DNA of 64,000 nt from Diatrype stigma (Eukaryota; Ascomycota; Sordariomycetes; Xylariales; Diatrypaceae). This document shows, one piece after another, positions 1 to 12,615 of the stretch. The stretch covers positions 534,148 to 598,147 of the forward strand of contig JAKJXP020000014.1 in NCBI GenBank assembly GCA_022225965.2, given 5' to 3'. Each line of letters starts with the position of its first letter. Position 1 is the first letter of the stretch. Below the pieces are notes generated by a model, which did no database searches, was not told the origin of the DNA, and saw nothing but the letters and a program-made list of their open reading frames with translations. Position numbers and translations under genes: made by a program.

Positions 1-1010
1 CGGGACAATGGCTTGCCAGTGGTGGTGACGATGGCACTGTGAGAGTGTGGGGTCTTGCAGATGGTAAACAGCAGTGGATGGTGAAACTCAGCAGCGACGA
101 GCCTGTGGATGCAGTACGGTGGCGGCCAGCGCCAGATGCTTCTATTCTCTCAGCAGCCGTGAGCGAAGATATATTCTTCATGGTACCATCATATGGAAAC
201 CCGGAACTGGAGCAAGCTAGTCGCGATGTTCTTGACGCCGGTTTCGGATATGCTACGAACGGCAAACAGTTGACCACTGCAGCTGGTGCCCGAAAGGACC
301 CGCCCGGGAAATGGGCGCGCCCCGGCAGCCGACTGGAGGACGAAGGTGTTCTACTGAAAGCTACTGTCCGATCACCGATCAAGACGATACACTGGCACCG
401 ACGAGGTGATTACTTCTGCACTGTATCTCCAACGGGACAAAGAAGTTCGGTCGCTATCCATACCTTATCGAAGCATCTTACCCAGATTCCCTTCCGGAAG
501 CTGCCTGGCTTGGCACAGACGGCTCAGTTCCACCCATCTCGCCCGCTATTCTTCGTGGCTACCCAAAGGGCAATTCGCTGCTATGATCTCCAGAAACAGG
601 AGCTCATCAAAGCTCTACAGCCTGGAGCTCGCTGGATTTCTTCCTTCGACATCCACCCCGGCGGCGACAACCTCGTAGTTGGTTCATATGATCGACGAGT
701 GTGTTGGCACGATCTCGAACTGTCGATTCGGCCCTACAAAACGATGCGCTTCCACACGCAGGCTGTTCGGGCCGTGAAGTTCCACCGAAGCTATCCGCTC
801 TTCGCTGACGCGAGTGATGATGGTAGCTTACAGATCTTCCACGGCAAGGTGGTGAACGACCTTATGGAAGATCCGACTATCGTACCTGTCAAGATGCTCA
901 AGGGTCACAAAGTGGTCAATAAGCTTGGTATCATGGACATAGACTGGCATCCTCAACATCCTTGGGTCGTCAGTGCCGGTGCTGATGGGACATGTCGGTT
1001 ATGGACGTAG
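1..1010 (+). CDS. erb1: Ribosome biogenesis protein ERB1/BOP1, C-terminal part (5' end outside window)
   Basis: Open from the window edge (frame starting at base 3) to a TAG at 1008-1010, about 335 residues. The translation is a run of WD40 repeats: [11 protein letters not shown] at the edge, then [28 protein letters not shown] and the closing [12 protein letters not shown]. The LTQIPFRK and [20 protein letters not shown] segments are typical of ERB1/BOP1. By family knowledge this nucleolar protein is part of the PeBoW complex (ERB1-NOP7-YTM1), needed for 27S pre-rRNA processing and 60S subunit assembly. The BOP1 N-terminal domain and the first blades lie upstream of the window. No intron is visible in this part. 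Confident family call. Confidence 0.93.
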   Translation, partial: GQWLASGGDDGTVRVWGLADGKQQWMVKLSSDEPVDAVRWRPAPDASILSAAVSEDIFFMVPSYGNPELEQASRDVLDAGFGYATNGKQLTTAAGARKDPPGKWARPGSRLEDEGVLLKATVRSPIKTIHWHRRGDYFCTVSPTGQRSSVAIHTLSKHLTQIPFRKLPGLAQTAQFHPSRPLFFVATQRAIRCYDLQKQELIKALQPGARWISSFDIHPGGDNLVVGSYDRRVCWHDLELSIRPYKTMRFHTQAVRAVKFHRSYPLFADASDDGSLQIFHGKVVNDLMEDPTIVPVKMLKGHKVVNKLGIMDIDWHPQHPWVVSAGADGTCRLWT

Positions 1011-2567
1011 GTTTCGAAATGGCACGATGCATCAGCTGTTTCGCCCTCAGCTTTGCCGAACCGATCGAATCAGGCCGTGTCGGGGGAGGGGAAAGTCATG
1101 TCAAGCGACGGCGTTCAAAAGGAAGTAGTCCTCACATATACTTGGGGCCATTTATCAAACAATGCAAAGTCATTCCAACATTTCAACTTAACAAAGTTCG
1201 CAAGTGCCTTCTGCTCCGTCCCGTCGTCATTATTGTAGATCCTACCGCGTCGATCTCGATCTCGATCTCCACTATTGCAGGGCGATAGATACTAGTAATA
1301 AGCAGCTTATGTCCAATTGCAGACCAGACCTGTATCATGACCCTATTGTTTCGGCTTTGTCGGGTGTTCACATCCGTAGTAGCACCCCTCCCCCTTTCAG
1401 CCTATAGCTTACGCATGAAAGCCAAATCCTGTTCTGTTCGTCATCGGTAAGGCATCCATCCATTCGGAGATGGATACCCAACCTCCTGTTCCTCTCAAAA
1501 CTAGGATGAGCTGCGCCTCGTTTTTGGATGTTGGTTCTTACTTATTGTTATGTTACGTTGCGTGCCTACACAATCCCCCCTTACATCATTCATGGCCTTG
1601 GGAATTATTTCGCTGGTGGCACCATCCTCGGCCGAGCAACACATGAGAGTAGTGCGATTCCTTCAAGCCACACCGGTATATTCGGGCAGCTCCTTGATTT
1701 TCTGAAGACCAGTCAAGCAGTCTAAGGAAGACTTTATCACAGACTCCTTTTGAATGAATGTTCAACCCTCTTTTCTCGAAACCAGTATCGCAGTTCGTTT
1801 GCCATCTTCAACTATAGACACCACGTCAGTGCGGAACACTCTTCTTGACTGTTCGAGGCTCGAGTTAGTCTCTCGATTAAAGCAATATCGCTTCCCTTCT
1901 TTGGCTGAACCTTGATCCACGGTCTTTGCCACAGCCCTTGAAGGATAACCAATACAATACTTGTGAACCACGTCGATGCCCTCGGAGCGTCTGTTCGGTT
2001 CAGTCTTGTCTCTACCGACGAGGATACCAGACAAGTAGTGACCATGGGAACTGGTTCTATCCAGAACCCCTCGTCAACCGAATCGGGCGTGATATTTGAG
2101 CCCAAATAAATTTCCACACAGCCGGTGGGGGCACGGCAAGACGATTTAAGTTGGTGAGAGGCTGCCCTCGTCACGTCAATCCGGGACACCGTCGTTGTGG
2201 ATTCGATACATATGAAAGAATACTGAGTTATCTGTATATACAGTCTCTCATTATCGCCATCGCCGAATCGAGGGCTAAGATGCCTGATCCGAACCAGAGT
2301 TGTTCCTTTGCACACCATACTCATTCACGAAGGGGCAAACGAGGTATAATATTCATAAGAATACTCCGGTCCGTCCCTATTCTCCACAGCAAGATCCGCT
2401 GCCAAGCAGATCGATTCTTTCTTGAGAACCCACGATATGCTTATGCCAAGCGACGAATGTTAAGGGTATTAATTACACGGAACCACAGCATTCATTGAAA
2501 CCCTCCCAGCTGGCTGATCTCAGCCCGATAATGACAGTTGTCTGCTCGCCTTTGTTTTTTGTTTTTT

Positions 2568-2568
<1 letters not shown>

Positions 2569-2636
<68 letters not shown>
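2569..2636 (+). repeat. Poly(T) run of 68 bases
   Basis: An uninterrupted T run, preceded by two T6G blocks (2554-2568). Read on the minus strand it is a poly(A) tract of 68 nt. It could be the tail of a retroposed copy on the minus strand, or a simple homopolymer. No flanking retroelement body or target-site duplication was recognised, so its origin is unknown. Confidence 0.95.
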
Positions 2637-2638
<2 letters not shown>

Positions 2639-3320
2639 TAGTCAACCAGTCACCCGAACGGGTAGAGGAGAGGGTAAGGGGCCCTGGGATGATATATAAT
2701 ACTGGTTCTCTGAGGACTTGAAGAGCATTGTCTTTCGCCAACCTTTTCAAAGCTACCCATCATCAGAATAAATAGGACCGATGACAGGGGTGAGGGTGTT
2801 CACCGACCACCGACTCCTGTCAAATGCTCCTAGGAGAATCTCACGACGACTGAAGTACTTCTTCTTCTCGTACCCATGCTTAACCACTCGCTGAAATTTG
2901 GTTTCTCTGGGTAGGCTAGATGGCATATAACAGCTGACCAGAACTGAGGCAAAACAACAAGAAGAGGGAAAGAAAGAAAGGGCAGCATTATATTTACCTA
3001 CTCATCGCTTGAGGATCAGAACGTCAAAACTACAGGACCATCTAGGAGGTTTGCTCGCTTACCTGCGTGCGACTCCGAGGATCCCTGTTTCCTGTTCCTT
3101 TCCATGATCATTTCCATCTCCAGTACTTGCCAGTGTAAGGGAGAAGCCAACCAACCGACCCCCCAAAAAACCAAAAACGAGCGGATATACGAACGATGTA
3201 TTTCTTTCGCGTACGTGTGTAAGTGCAGGAACAGGAATGCCGTGAACCGTACCCGTTAGAAGGGGGTGGATGGCGTCTGAGCGGCGTTGCTTGGCAGGGA
3301 AGAAATCCATTGCCGTGCCG

Positions 3321-3366
3321 TGCGAACATGCGAACATGCGAACATGCATACATGCATGCGCATGTA
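3321..3366. repeat. Short tandem repeat (GCGAACAT/GCATACAT)
   Basis: Three near-perfect copies of an 8-bp GCGAACAT unit run into GCATACATGCATGCGCATG, which is locally palindromic. It is non-coding. Confidence 0.8.
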
Positions 3367-4363
3367 TGAGGGATGCAGGTCTAAAATGCAGGTTTGATGC
3401 GATGCGCCGCTATGCAATGCGAGCGATGCATGTCGATGTTAAAAGAATGGACGAAAAGCCATGCGAATACACAGGCACACACGGGCAGGGGAAAAATAAT
3501 GGACCGCTACTAAGAAAAGCCGCATTTGTCGACAGGGCTGAGACTACGCCGAGCTACTTGGTAAACCATATTTGGATGGATAGATGGATGGTGCTATTGG
3601 GAAAGAAAGCATCGAAACGGCCGAGTGAATTACGACTCATCACCTCCGATGTTTCACACTCTTTAACCAGGTTGGAGAAGGTGGCACGAAAGTGCGACGT
3701 TATTTGTCAGGACCAGCAGCTCCTTCGGGAAGTCCCGGGGAAACGTGCAACTTGGTATAAGACGAGGAGCTGTCTGCTTCAATGAGGTGGGGGAGGGGGG
3801 TTGGAAGCGAGTGCGGTATTAAGTCGTACTACTTGATGATATGATGGGGAGGAGGTTCCAAGTGATAAGGCAAGTATATCAAGTTTCACTGTCCCCTTGG
3901 CTACTCGGCGTGGAAGTTTGAAATAATATTCCAAGAAATAGTTGGGTATCACGACTACACCGTCTCCTTATTGCTCCCTGGTTATACAATCTGCCGACTA
4001 CATACACAATACGTCGCTCTATGAGACCGGACTACGTCTCAGCCCAAAAGCTCCCGGGGTATCGGTCTCGAACTTCTTCGAGTCGAGCTCAAGCAAGTGC
4101 TTCGCATACCCCGTTCTATCCTGCCCATTTTCGTTCTTTTTGCTGCCTTTTGCTCTCCTCTCCCTTTTCTTCAAACATGATGTTGGACTACAGGAAGGAC
4201 AAGAAAAATAAAGGGAGAAAAGAAAATATGTTACAAAGATACACAGTTATCCTCTGCCATTACGCCCACCGATGGAATATAACAAATGACGGCCCATCCA
4301 TCAATGTCGTTCATCGTGACGCTCGTCATCAACACCACGGGCCTCATCATCCCCTTCAACGAG

Positions 4364-5023
4364 CTAGTCTTGGATGATGAGGTCTGGGCCATATAGGTGG
4401 TAAGAATCGGACGAATCCGCGAACTGGCCGCCAGCATCGACGACGAATTCGGCGGTACGATCCGACTGGGTGGTAGGGGCGGGGACCACATCCCGCGACG
4501 AAAGGGTTCCGTGGGTGGTCGCTGCGGTCCTGGGGTGATCGTTCGCCATGATCATGCTGGAGCTGATGTCTAGTGAAGGCTCCCCTCCTCTGAAGGGGGT
4601 CTGGCCATTCTTGACCCACGCCGCAAGATTGCCTGGATAGGGGCGAGCAGAGCTTTCGCAATCATGGGCCCTGAGGGCCGGCTCCGTCAGGGGCATGGCG
4701 GTGCCCCAGTTGTGAACGTAGTCCCAGCTCAGTATGCCATAGAGATGGGGACGTATAGGGGGGGCAGGCGTGCCTTCTATGGCAGTGCTGTCGGTGTTGC
4801 CCGAGTCCGAACTGGTGAAGGTTCTGCTATGGGAACTGTGCATGGACTGCGGCTCGGCAACGGGACCGTTCATGTCGGCGGGTGAGAAGTTGCTCGTCAT
4901 GAGATGGGGAGGGCGTCCCCTGGTGTGCTGGGGCTCGATGTGCTCCGACTCCAACGCGGGCAGCTGGTCCGAAAGCCGTCGTGCAAGGGGCTGTTGATCG
5001 GGACTTGGATCTTCGTGATGCAT
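4364..5023 (-). CDS. Hypothetical protein, 219 aa, low complexity
   Basis: A single open frame from ATG (5023-5021) to a stop at 4364. The product is rich in Ser, Pro, His and acidic residues. It has no transmembrane segment, signal peptide or domain that I recognise. The middle segment (PPIRPHLYGILSWDYVHNW, LAAWVKNGQTPF) is less repetitive and looks protein-like, which is the main reason to list it. It stands alone in about 11 kb of otherwise empty DNA. No intron or upstream exon could be added convincingly. It may be a lineage-specific gene, the last exon of a longer gene, or a chance open frame. Confidence 0.4.
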   Translation of the reverse strand: MHHEDPSPDQQPLARRLSDQLPALESEHIEPQHTRGRPPHLMTSNFSPADMNGPVAEPQSMHSSHSRTFTSSDSGNTDSTAIEGTPAPPIRPHLYGILSWDYVHNWGTAMPLTEPALRAHDCESSARPYPGNLAAWVKNGQTPFRGGEPSLDISSSMIMANDHPRTAATTHGTLSSRDVVPAPTTQSDRTAEFVVDAGGQFADSSDSYHLYGPDLIIQD

Positions 5024-6738
5024 GGCGACAGTCGCTTTAGGGTCAGGAAAGGTTGGGTGGGTATTATTGACTACCTAATAGCCCAAGTGGGTGTTTAAGT
5101 TAGAGAGATGAAGGCCTCCTTTCTTCTCTTGGGGTCCACCTACAATATATGCAACAAGAAAAGGTCGAAAGGAACATGCAATGAGAAGCCGAGTCTGGAG
5201 GAACCGTCGGGCGGGTCGGGTTTCGACAGCGGTCGTGGTGGCTTTTCGTGTTATACAGAGCTTGGCTGGACGAACCGTGTATGGCGGGCACACAGCACAG
5301 CTTGGCCCGTCTAGTCTAATGCAACCAAGTGGCCACGCGAACTCAAAGGGGCAGTGTCGCCCTGGGCACAAGAGTGTGTTCAAGGGGAAGCTATCAGAGA
5401 GGATGGGGTGGTTGGACGGGGTGCTGTGTTTGCGAGAGGCAAGGCGGGATGGCCTATGATTTATATCCCCAGCTTTCGATTCATGGTAGAGAGAGAGCTG
5501 GTAGGGTTTACAATACCTGCCTACCTATCAACCTACCTGCCTACATATACTATGTACGTCAAGTAGGACAGCGCCAACCTGCATCTGTAGGTACAACGAC
5601 ATGAACCTATACATTATGCAGACCAGGCAGGGCGGTGGCTTAGTAAATCCCCAATGAGAAGATGAGAAGAAAAAGCCGGCTGGAAGTACATCTCTACATG
5701 GCGCAACAGACGTGCCTCTCTGGCTGATTCCATCACAGGTGGAAAGACCCAAGAACCTTTTGGGCCGTTATCCTCCAAAGCATGTCTCGCCTCATTCTCA
5801 GCACAGCAGCTATGCTCGCTCAGGTATGCGATTCGGAAGATGTGTGCGTGTGCCATTAGGTTTTACTGGATCCCAAGCAACAAGCATTGTGCATATGGGT
5901 GTAGGCATATGTAGGCCTGGCAGGCTCTGTAGGTACCATATAAACAACCTATACTATAGCTCTTACGTACATCGATATACAAGATCTGAGATGTAGGTGT
6001 ACATCGGGCTTAAGTATGGAGAGATAGCTCCAGGGTGTATGCGTTTGGAGGGGTATATGTAGATGCACTTAGCTTATACCCATAACGTCAAGCAACCCCC
6101 TATCTCACTTATGCCGTGGGGGCGAACTCACGATGTACCTGTATTATCTATTGTCGGTACCTATACACACATCATGCCAACAATACACTCGCAGGGGGGT
6201 TGCTTTCATCGAAGGGGGTGCCTGTAATGAGGTGCCGGCCTGGATATGTACCTATAGATACGGATGGTTGTGTGTTGCATCCCCATCACACATAGTAGAG
6301 GTATCTTCCATAACCCCTCCCCCCTCCCCCCTCTCCCCTCCCCTGATTCCCGAGGTCCCTGTTGGCAATACCCTGCTTCTGATTTACATTGCACGGCATC
6401 CGAGCATATACCATCCGGTAATAAATATACAGCAAACCTTACCCTGTGTGTTACGGGACCGGAAAGACACTTCTATATATGATCATGTGAAAAAGCCACG
6501 GCCATTGGGCCTTTCGGTTCAGTGATTATATATAGGTACAGTACCTACATATAGGTGAACACTAAATACACAGGGCAGCTGACGGGGTAATATAATGTCC
6601 ATGGATATTATTTTGTACCTAGGTAGTGATAGAGCGTGGGGTTGTGGCGTCTAGATTTAGTAGATACTGTGTAAGCTCTTAGAGGCCTATAGCTTAAAAC
6701 CTATAGTTATGATATACAGCTACCCACCTGCTAGCTTG

Positions 6739-6760
6739 AATGCATACTTAAGTATGCATT
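6739..6760. repeat. Perfect 22-bp palindrome
   Basis: The two half-sites (AATGCATACTT and its exact complement) abut with no spacer in AT-rich intergenic DNA. It could form a cruciform or be a dimeric binding site, but no function can be assigned. Confidence 0.85.
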
Positions 6761-7581
6761 ATAGGTATACGGTCTCTTATATATTTACTTATATTTACCA
6801 GGTAGTCTGAATGAAGTCTGGGCAATCTATCAATAGCACTAGAACCTGCAGTTTCTGCTCAGATATGTACAGCTATATATGTATAGTTATATAGGTACTT
6901 TATATAGCTACGAATACCTAGTAAGTACTGGTGAGTTGCCGTAAGCTGGTGAACCCTTGCGTTGCGTTGCCGAATACCTGATCTCACCCACCCGCGGCGA
7001 GATGAGCTTTTCCAAGCATCCACTCCTGCTGTCATAGGCATCGTGCATAGCATCTACAATGCACACATCAATAGGTACACACCCGTAGACATCAATACAC
7101 ACAACAACTCGTGGCGCTTAACGTCGTTTCCGCCGGAACGCCAGCTACGCACACTTTTACTCACACTTTTACTTACAGCCCAAATCCTTAAAAAAATTTC
7201 ATTGGCCGAGCTCAGTGGCGCATCAAATGGCTACTGGAGCTATATTCACTGAAGGCCCCTGAAGCATCACTATAGCTTCAGGTACCTGTTATGATATCCA
7301 GGTACCTAGGTGCATAGTAGATGGTTCATAGCTCCCTTACCGAGATGTTCACGTGGCAGCAGCGCGACACAAGTTGCAGCTATCGACATCGAACATCCAA
7401 CTCGTATTGATTTACGAATGTCATGTGTCTTACATAGCAGCAGCAAGGTGCGTTCCTTAAACCCCACCCCCGCGATATGCCAACAGCCAGCCGTGTAGCC
7501 TGCCAACGCCGGCATATCTGGGCAGTACATTCACTACCTAAGGTATGTATTGTACAATACATAGGTAGGCCGGTAGGTACT

Positions 7582-7688
7582 GGAAGGATTCGAATCCTTC
7601 CGCCTCACTGGCTCATCGGGCATCAGGCTAAGTAGTCGGTCACAGGTTGAGCCCGACTGGGAATGACGGCCAAAGTCGGCACTCAACC
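7582..7688. other. Structured patch: 20-bp palindrome plus 13-bp-stem hairpin
   Basis: GGAAGGATTCGAATCCTTCC (7582-7601) is a perfect palindrome containing a near-consensus pol III B-box core. About 45 bp away, GGTTGAG-c-CCGACT (7645-7658) pairs with AGTCGG...CTCAACC (7674-7688). On the minus strand the order loosely recalls a class II tRNA, with a TGGCCG A-box-like start and a TTCGAAT T-loop. The acceptor and anticodon stems do not close, so I do not call a tRNA. It may be a decayed tRNA or another structured element. Confidence 0.4.
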
Positions 7689-7710
7689 GGGAGACCCCGC
7701 AGCAACTGGC

Positions 7711-7740
7711 AATGACAATGGCAATGGCAATGGCAATGGC
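7711..7740. repeat. Hexanucleotide repeat (AATGGC)
   Basis: Four consecutive AATGGC units follow one AATGAC unit. Non-coding. Confidence 0.85.
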
Positions 7741-10521
7741 GGTACATCGAAGACTTGACAAGGATCTATCCGGTCTGGCTTGGTTCATCGTCTGTCACCT
7801 GCGACCATTCTGGTGTGCGACCATTCTGGTGCTATACATAGCCAATTCCAAGAGACTGTGCTTGGGTCGGGCTACAAAGTTAGTGAACAGCTAACTACGG
7901 CATACGAATATAGTAACTAGGTGGTCGTCAGCCTGTCTCAGATCGTCCTGGAATCGGGATCGGAACTTTCCGGGTACTGTACCCTTCTGTTGATCCGAGG
8001 GGCAACGATCCATCCTTGGTAGCATCCCTAAGGTTGTGTGCCATATATCCATTTCCTTGCTAGACTAACTACAGGTAGGTAGCTAAGGTATCTGTGTATC
8101 TCGACCCCTCGTACTCGTCGGAACGGAACTCTCTTGTTGCTGCACAGTTGCTCACACCCCAGAACCCTCGGAGATGGAATTCACACATATGTATGAATCC
8201 TAGAAGGCTCTGCTGCAACAGTGGGGTGACTGGCTGGTTGACGTAGGGGTCTCATATTGCCGGCGCCTGTGACGAACATATGCAAACGCTATGGATGATC
8301 CCCCCCCATCGTGGGGTCAACTAGGGTACCCCTGGGACTATTGGCCGCTGCATATCTCTAACAACTCGAAGTAGGCCACAGCTGAACGGCGGTTCCGTGG
8401 TTGGTTGGCTGGTTGGTTGGCGGCTTCGATTCAACTTGGCTTTCTCTCGCTTGTACACCAGGAAATGATTTCACCGCCTCGAAACCTTCCAGGCTAACTT
8501 ATGCCTTGATGGGCCACCAAACATCCCAGTGACCTTCCGCCGTCATTGTACAGGAGCGTTTGATTGTGTGCCTAGACTTGGGATGAGACCGAAGATGACT
8601 GCGTACTTACCTTATAGTAGCTTTCCCAGGCCACATAACCCTTCACCCCGGGCTGATGCCCGCTGTCTGTGTCGAATCTCCCCCTCACCCCTCACCCCTC
8701 ACCCCTGCTCCCATCTCCCCACCCTCCGCCCGCCCCATGCCTGTGTAGAATAATACCCTACACCTATATAGGGACTTACACACATATAAACGCTAGCGCC
8801 AAGCGAGTAAGACGTATATATCCATAGAGAATTAGCTTACGCAAGATTATTGCCATGTCGTCGACTCCGGCGCCGTCACAAGACGACGAAGATATCCCTC
8901 GTTTCCCGCGAATGGGGTGCTGTTCCGGGCCACGGGCGCTGCTTCTGGATTGTCAGATTGCATACTTAATCAGGATCTACCAGTGTCTGCACGAGCACGA
9001 GATATTGGGGCCAGACGAAGGAGGCACCCTTCTGGAAGAATTCCGTGGTTGTTCATGATCCAGGAGCCGAGCAAGGGCCGTTTCCTTCGACCCGGCTACA
9101 TCGCACACGAACTACACCCCCCTCTCCCCTAGTCCCCTGTCTCTCCCCTTCCCATCGCCCCCCCTGCCGCCCACCTCCTGTCCCTGGCCCTGCCCCTGCT
9201 TTTTACGCCTACTGAATCGTCATTCACAACGGGGCTTTGCGGAATGAAGCATTGGGCTAAGTATGTAAAGAGTAGAGGTTTCTCTGCATATGTACATTGT
9301 ATTCCATACATACGCCTCGAGTCACGGAGGCACTATACTTAGTGGGTAGACAATGGGACGCAAGGAAATGGCTCGCAAGCCTCCCTGAGACCTGGATCCT
9401 GGAACTGACAACCTTCTAGAAGAATTCTCTGCGGACCTTGCAGGGTCGTCTATGTGTCTCACCCAAATCTTTACATCATTCGTACCTACAGCATACGCGG
9501 CACGCCCTGACGCCCTCCCCTTGACAACGTCTACGTGGTTAGCTATAGCCCGGCGTTCACATAGACGCTAGAGCTGACGGTGGTAAATATGTAGATACAC
9601 TCGTAGCAGCAGAAGTAGCCCCCTCCAGTGTCACCCCCTTTCCCTGCCTTCCAGTTCCATGTGACGCTCCCTCGCCCAGCCGCCCTTAGGCTACCCACCA
9701 GTGATGCTGCGAGTGTCTATAATGATAGGTTGTTCTTGTCGGCGATCTCCTGCACGGAATGCTTCCAGGTACCTAGTGGCAGATGCCTTGGGACAATCCA
9801 TGACCAAACACCCCGACCCTTGCCAGGCCATTGCCGGCGTTCCTTTACCCACTGATCGTGAAAGAGAGGGCCAGCCATGTGTAATTGATCTACCTACTTA
9901 CACCGCCGCCGCCCATGCAACCCAACCTGCCTACCAGAATGCCCACGTGAGTCCAACGCTAGTATCCTCAAGGGGGAGGAAAGAGAGGAAAGCGGAAAGC
10001 AATGGCAAGGACCTGGACGCTGGATTAGCAGTCCCCTTTCTCCTAATAGCCGCTGTTGTCTGTGCTGCTGCTACCTACGAGAGCGACCTTGAAATGCTTC
10101 GAGCCTGAACCGGAGGAGAAGGTGGCGGGGCTAGAATCGGAATAGCTCTTACCCCGGCATGCCAGCCTCTGACTACCTTATGTATGCGGTCTTGGTTCTA
10201 GAAAATTTCCAGCTCCGGCCTGATAGATGTGACATGGCCGAAAATGTAGACTCCCTGTCGATATGACGCGTCTTCTTCCTTATACCACTGCACACACCTA
10301 TATATATCGTACCTCCATAATGGGCAAAGGATTGAGCTTGTTATAAGTAGTTATCAGGTAGATCTAAGGCCTGCATCATATACTGCGTTGTAGTGACTTC
10401 TATCTGCCTCTGCCCCCTACTTGCTAAGCACCGTCATGCCCGAAAGCGTCACCGACTTTAAGCCATGCCACGTGGTGTATGATATAAGCGGTTCAGGGGG
10501 GAAGGCTCTATATACCCTCAT

Positions 10522-10522
<1 letters not shown>

Positions 10523-10561
<39 letters not shown>
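10523..10561. repeat. (GT)n microsatellite
   Basis: Nineteen uninterrupted GT dinucleotides in intergenic DNA. Confidence 0.97.
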
Positions 10562-10565
<4 letters not shown>

Positions 10566-12590
10566 CTGTATTGGTTGTATGGGGTTCGGATGAGCCATCT
10601 TATTTCTTGCGTCAGTCTGGTCTTTAATATATGGAGTTTTACCGCTCTGGCCTAGCCACCTACCATTGCGCAGCCATAGAACTCGGAAGGCAGTTGATCG
10701 TCGTCGTGGCTTTCGAACAGGTCAGGTCCTAGCAAGTACCTGAGTAAGATGTCGGGTTTTCCCTTGGGTTGACGACGGTGGTAGGTATGATGTAGACAAG
10801 CAGTCCTACATGTCCAAACCACCACCCTCCCTTGCCCTCAAAGGTGTGTGTGGTGATGTAACATCATCCATCCCAACTTATCCCATCCCGTCCCGTCCTA
10901 TATCTTCTCATACCAGCCAAGATCGGCACACCAACCCATCAGATGGACAAGCAACTCGACAAATGGATAGGCAAATAACTAGGTAGGCGGGGGAGTCACG
11001 AATGCAACGTCCACCACGTGCTACTGAGACCTGACTAGAGCCATGCGTCCACCTACCATGCCGCCGGCAACCACCCACGCCTAGCCCGGAATTTGGGGCT
11101 GCTGCGGTGGACTGTCGCACGGCGGCGATCGAGTCATAATCTGCCCGTCTGCCGCGACAGGAAACAGAGCACGGGGAACGAGTGTGAGAGGCGCACGGCT
11201 GCTAACCACCCACCACCCCCATGGAATGAAACGTTCACCAGCGTTGCACGTACTTCTAAGTTTGTTATCACACAAGCCTCTACCTACTTCCTGCCACTTA
11301 GCTACTTGCCCGACTATGGGATTTCAGCTGATAAATTAGGGACCGGTCTACCTGCGAGTCTAATTACCTTGCTGCCCTAATAATAACCCGCCTCGGGGAT
11401 CACCAAGCGCACGGTATAATAAAAGCAGCACACCTGAATGGTAATACTACGCGGAACGCAGATGAAACCTTGACGAAGACGGATAGAGAAAATGAGCCGG
11501 TGCTTCGGGGAAGCATAGCATCTAGGACATATTTTCTTTTCTTTTTTTATTTTTATTTTCTGTTGTTTTCATTCTACTTGATTTTTTTTATTTTTATCTT
11601 TCGTTGACCAAGGTATGATCGGTATTCGAGCCGGCAGCCATCCAACACTCCCCGATCAGAGAAACGCACGCGGCTATGACAGACAGGTAACCTGGTACGA
11701 CCTCCGAGGGAAAGCCATAGGTACCCCCCACGTCTGCTCGCAGCCGTTCGCCGTGGCCAGCCTTGTCCCAGGAACATCAACGAGCAAGACCTTGCTCCAT
11801 GTGTACAACATAGCATGCCCATTTTATTTCTAGACATACCCTAATGTAAAATCTACGTGCCCATCGTATATGCATGCGAGCGTGTAGTGTAGGGTTGATG
11901 CTACGTAAAGCCACGCGAGGATCAGATCGCCAGGTGTTTCCTAGAAAGCCTACCTAAGTAGGTACCTAATGAGGTAACAAGGCTGTTCGGCCTATCACTT
12001 CCCCTACTTCCCACGATACAATGCTTCATTGCCATGTGCTTCCCAGGTTGGTTTCGGGAATGAGATAGGACCAGTCATTAGAGAATGACAAGGACGGCTT
12101 TGGCTTCCTTTCCTGCTTACCATACCCCCCCTTCATTGCCACAATGCCAACCATTCTTCAACCCCCCGTCCTGCAGCCCTGCGGGCCCCTTGACACTAAA
12201 ACTCGTCAAACCACACAAAAAGTATTCTGCATTGGCTTTGCCGTTCCCCGCGCCTTTTCCCGCTCGTTCCTTCGGAGAGCGGCAAGCAATGCTTTGCCTG
12301 CGTACTGCCGATACATGTACACACGCCCGCCCCCATGTGGAGTGCTCCAATGGCAGACCTTTCCCAGCCAGTTTCCTACTGCATGCAGCGTACCGCAGCG
12401 TCTCCAGCCAGCCTTGGCAAGGATGTATACCTACGGTACGGTGTCTGTCAGCCAGTGCGGCGTTAGTCATGACTCAAACCCGCATCACTCGGACACACAC
12501 GCGCGCACGTACACGCCCTGGCGAACTAGCTGAGTACTCGGTTCGAGGAAAATCAAGTCTGCCTATCCAACATGCGGCGGCCGTGCTATT

Positions 12591-12615
12591 GTTGCTGCTG
12601 CTGCTGCTGCTGCTG
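12591..12615. repeat. (CTG)n trinucleotide tract
   Basis: Seven CTG units after GTTG, then a CAGCAGCAG block that is the inverse repeat of the tract, so the locus can fold into a CTG/CAG hairpin. It lies just 3' of the patatin-like gene. Confidence 0.85.

Larger units (their letters stand above)
1011..4363. other. Intergenic, no supported gene
   Basis: About 3.3 kb downstream of erb1. Open frames here are short, overlap on both strands and show no recognisable domain. It holds a 68-nt T run (2569-2636) and an ACATGCGA-type short tandem array (3321-3366). No tRNA or splice-linked reading frame was seen. Confidence 0.6.

Noticed and set aside
3270..3785. A 171-codon plus-strand frame
   Set aside because: Begins in a short tandem repeat, has no recognisable motif or plausible composition, and overlaps antisense frames.
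7579..7690. A class II tRNA gene on the minus strand
   Set aside because: T-loop and A-box-like words are present, but the acceptor and anticodon stems do not pair, so only a structured patch is reported.
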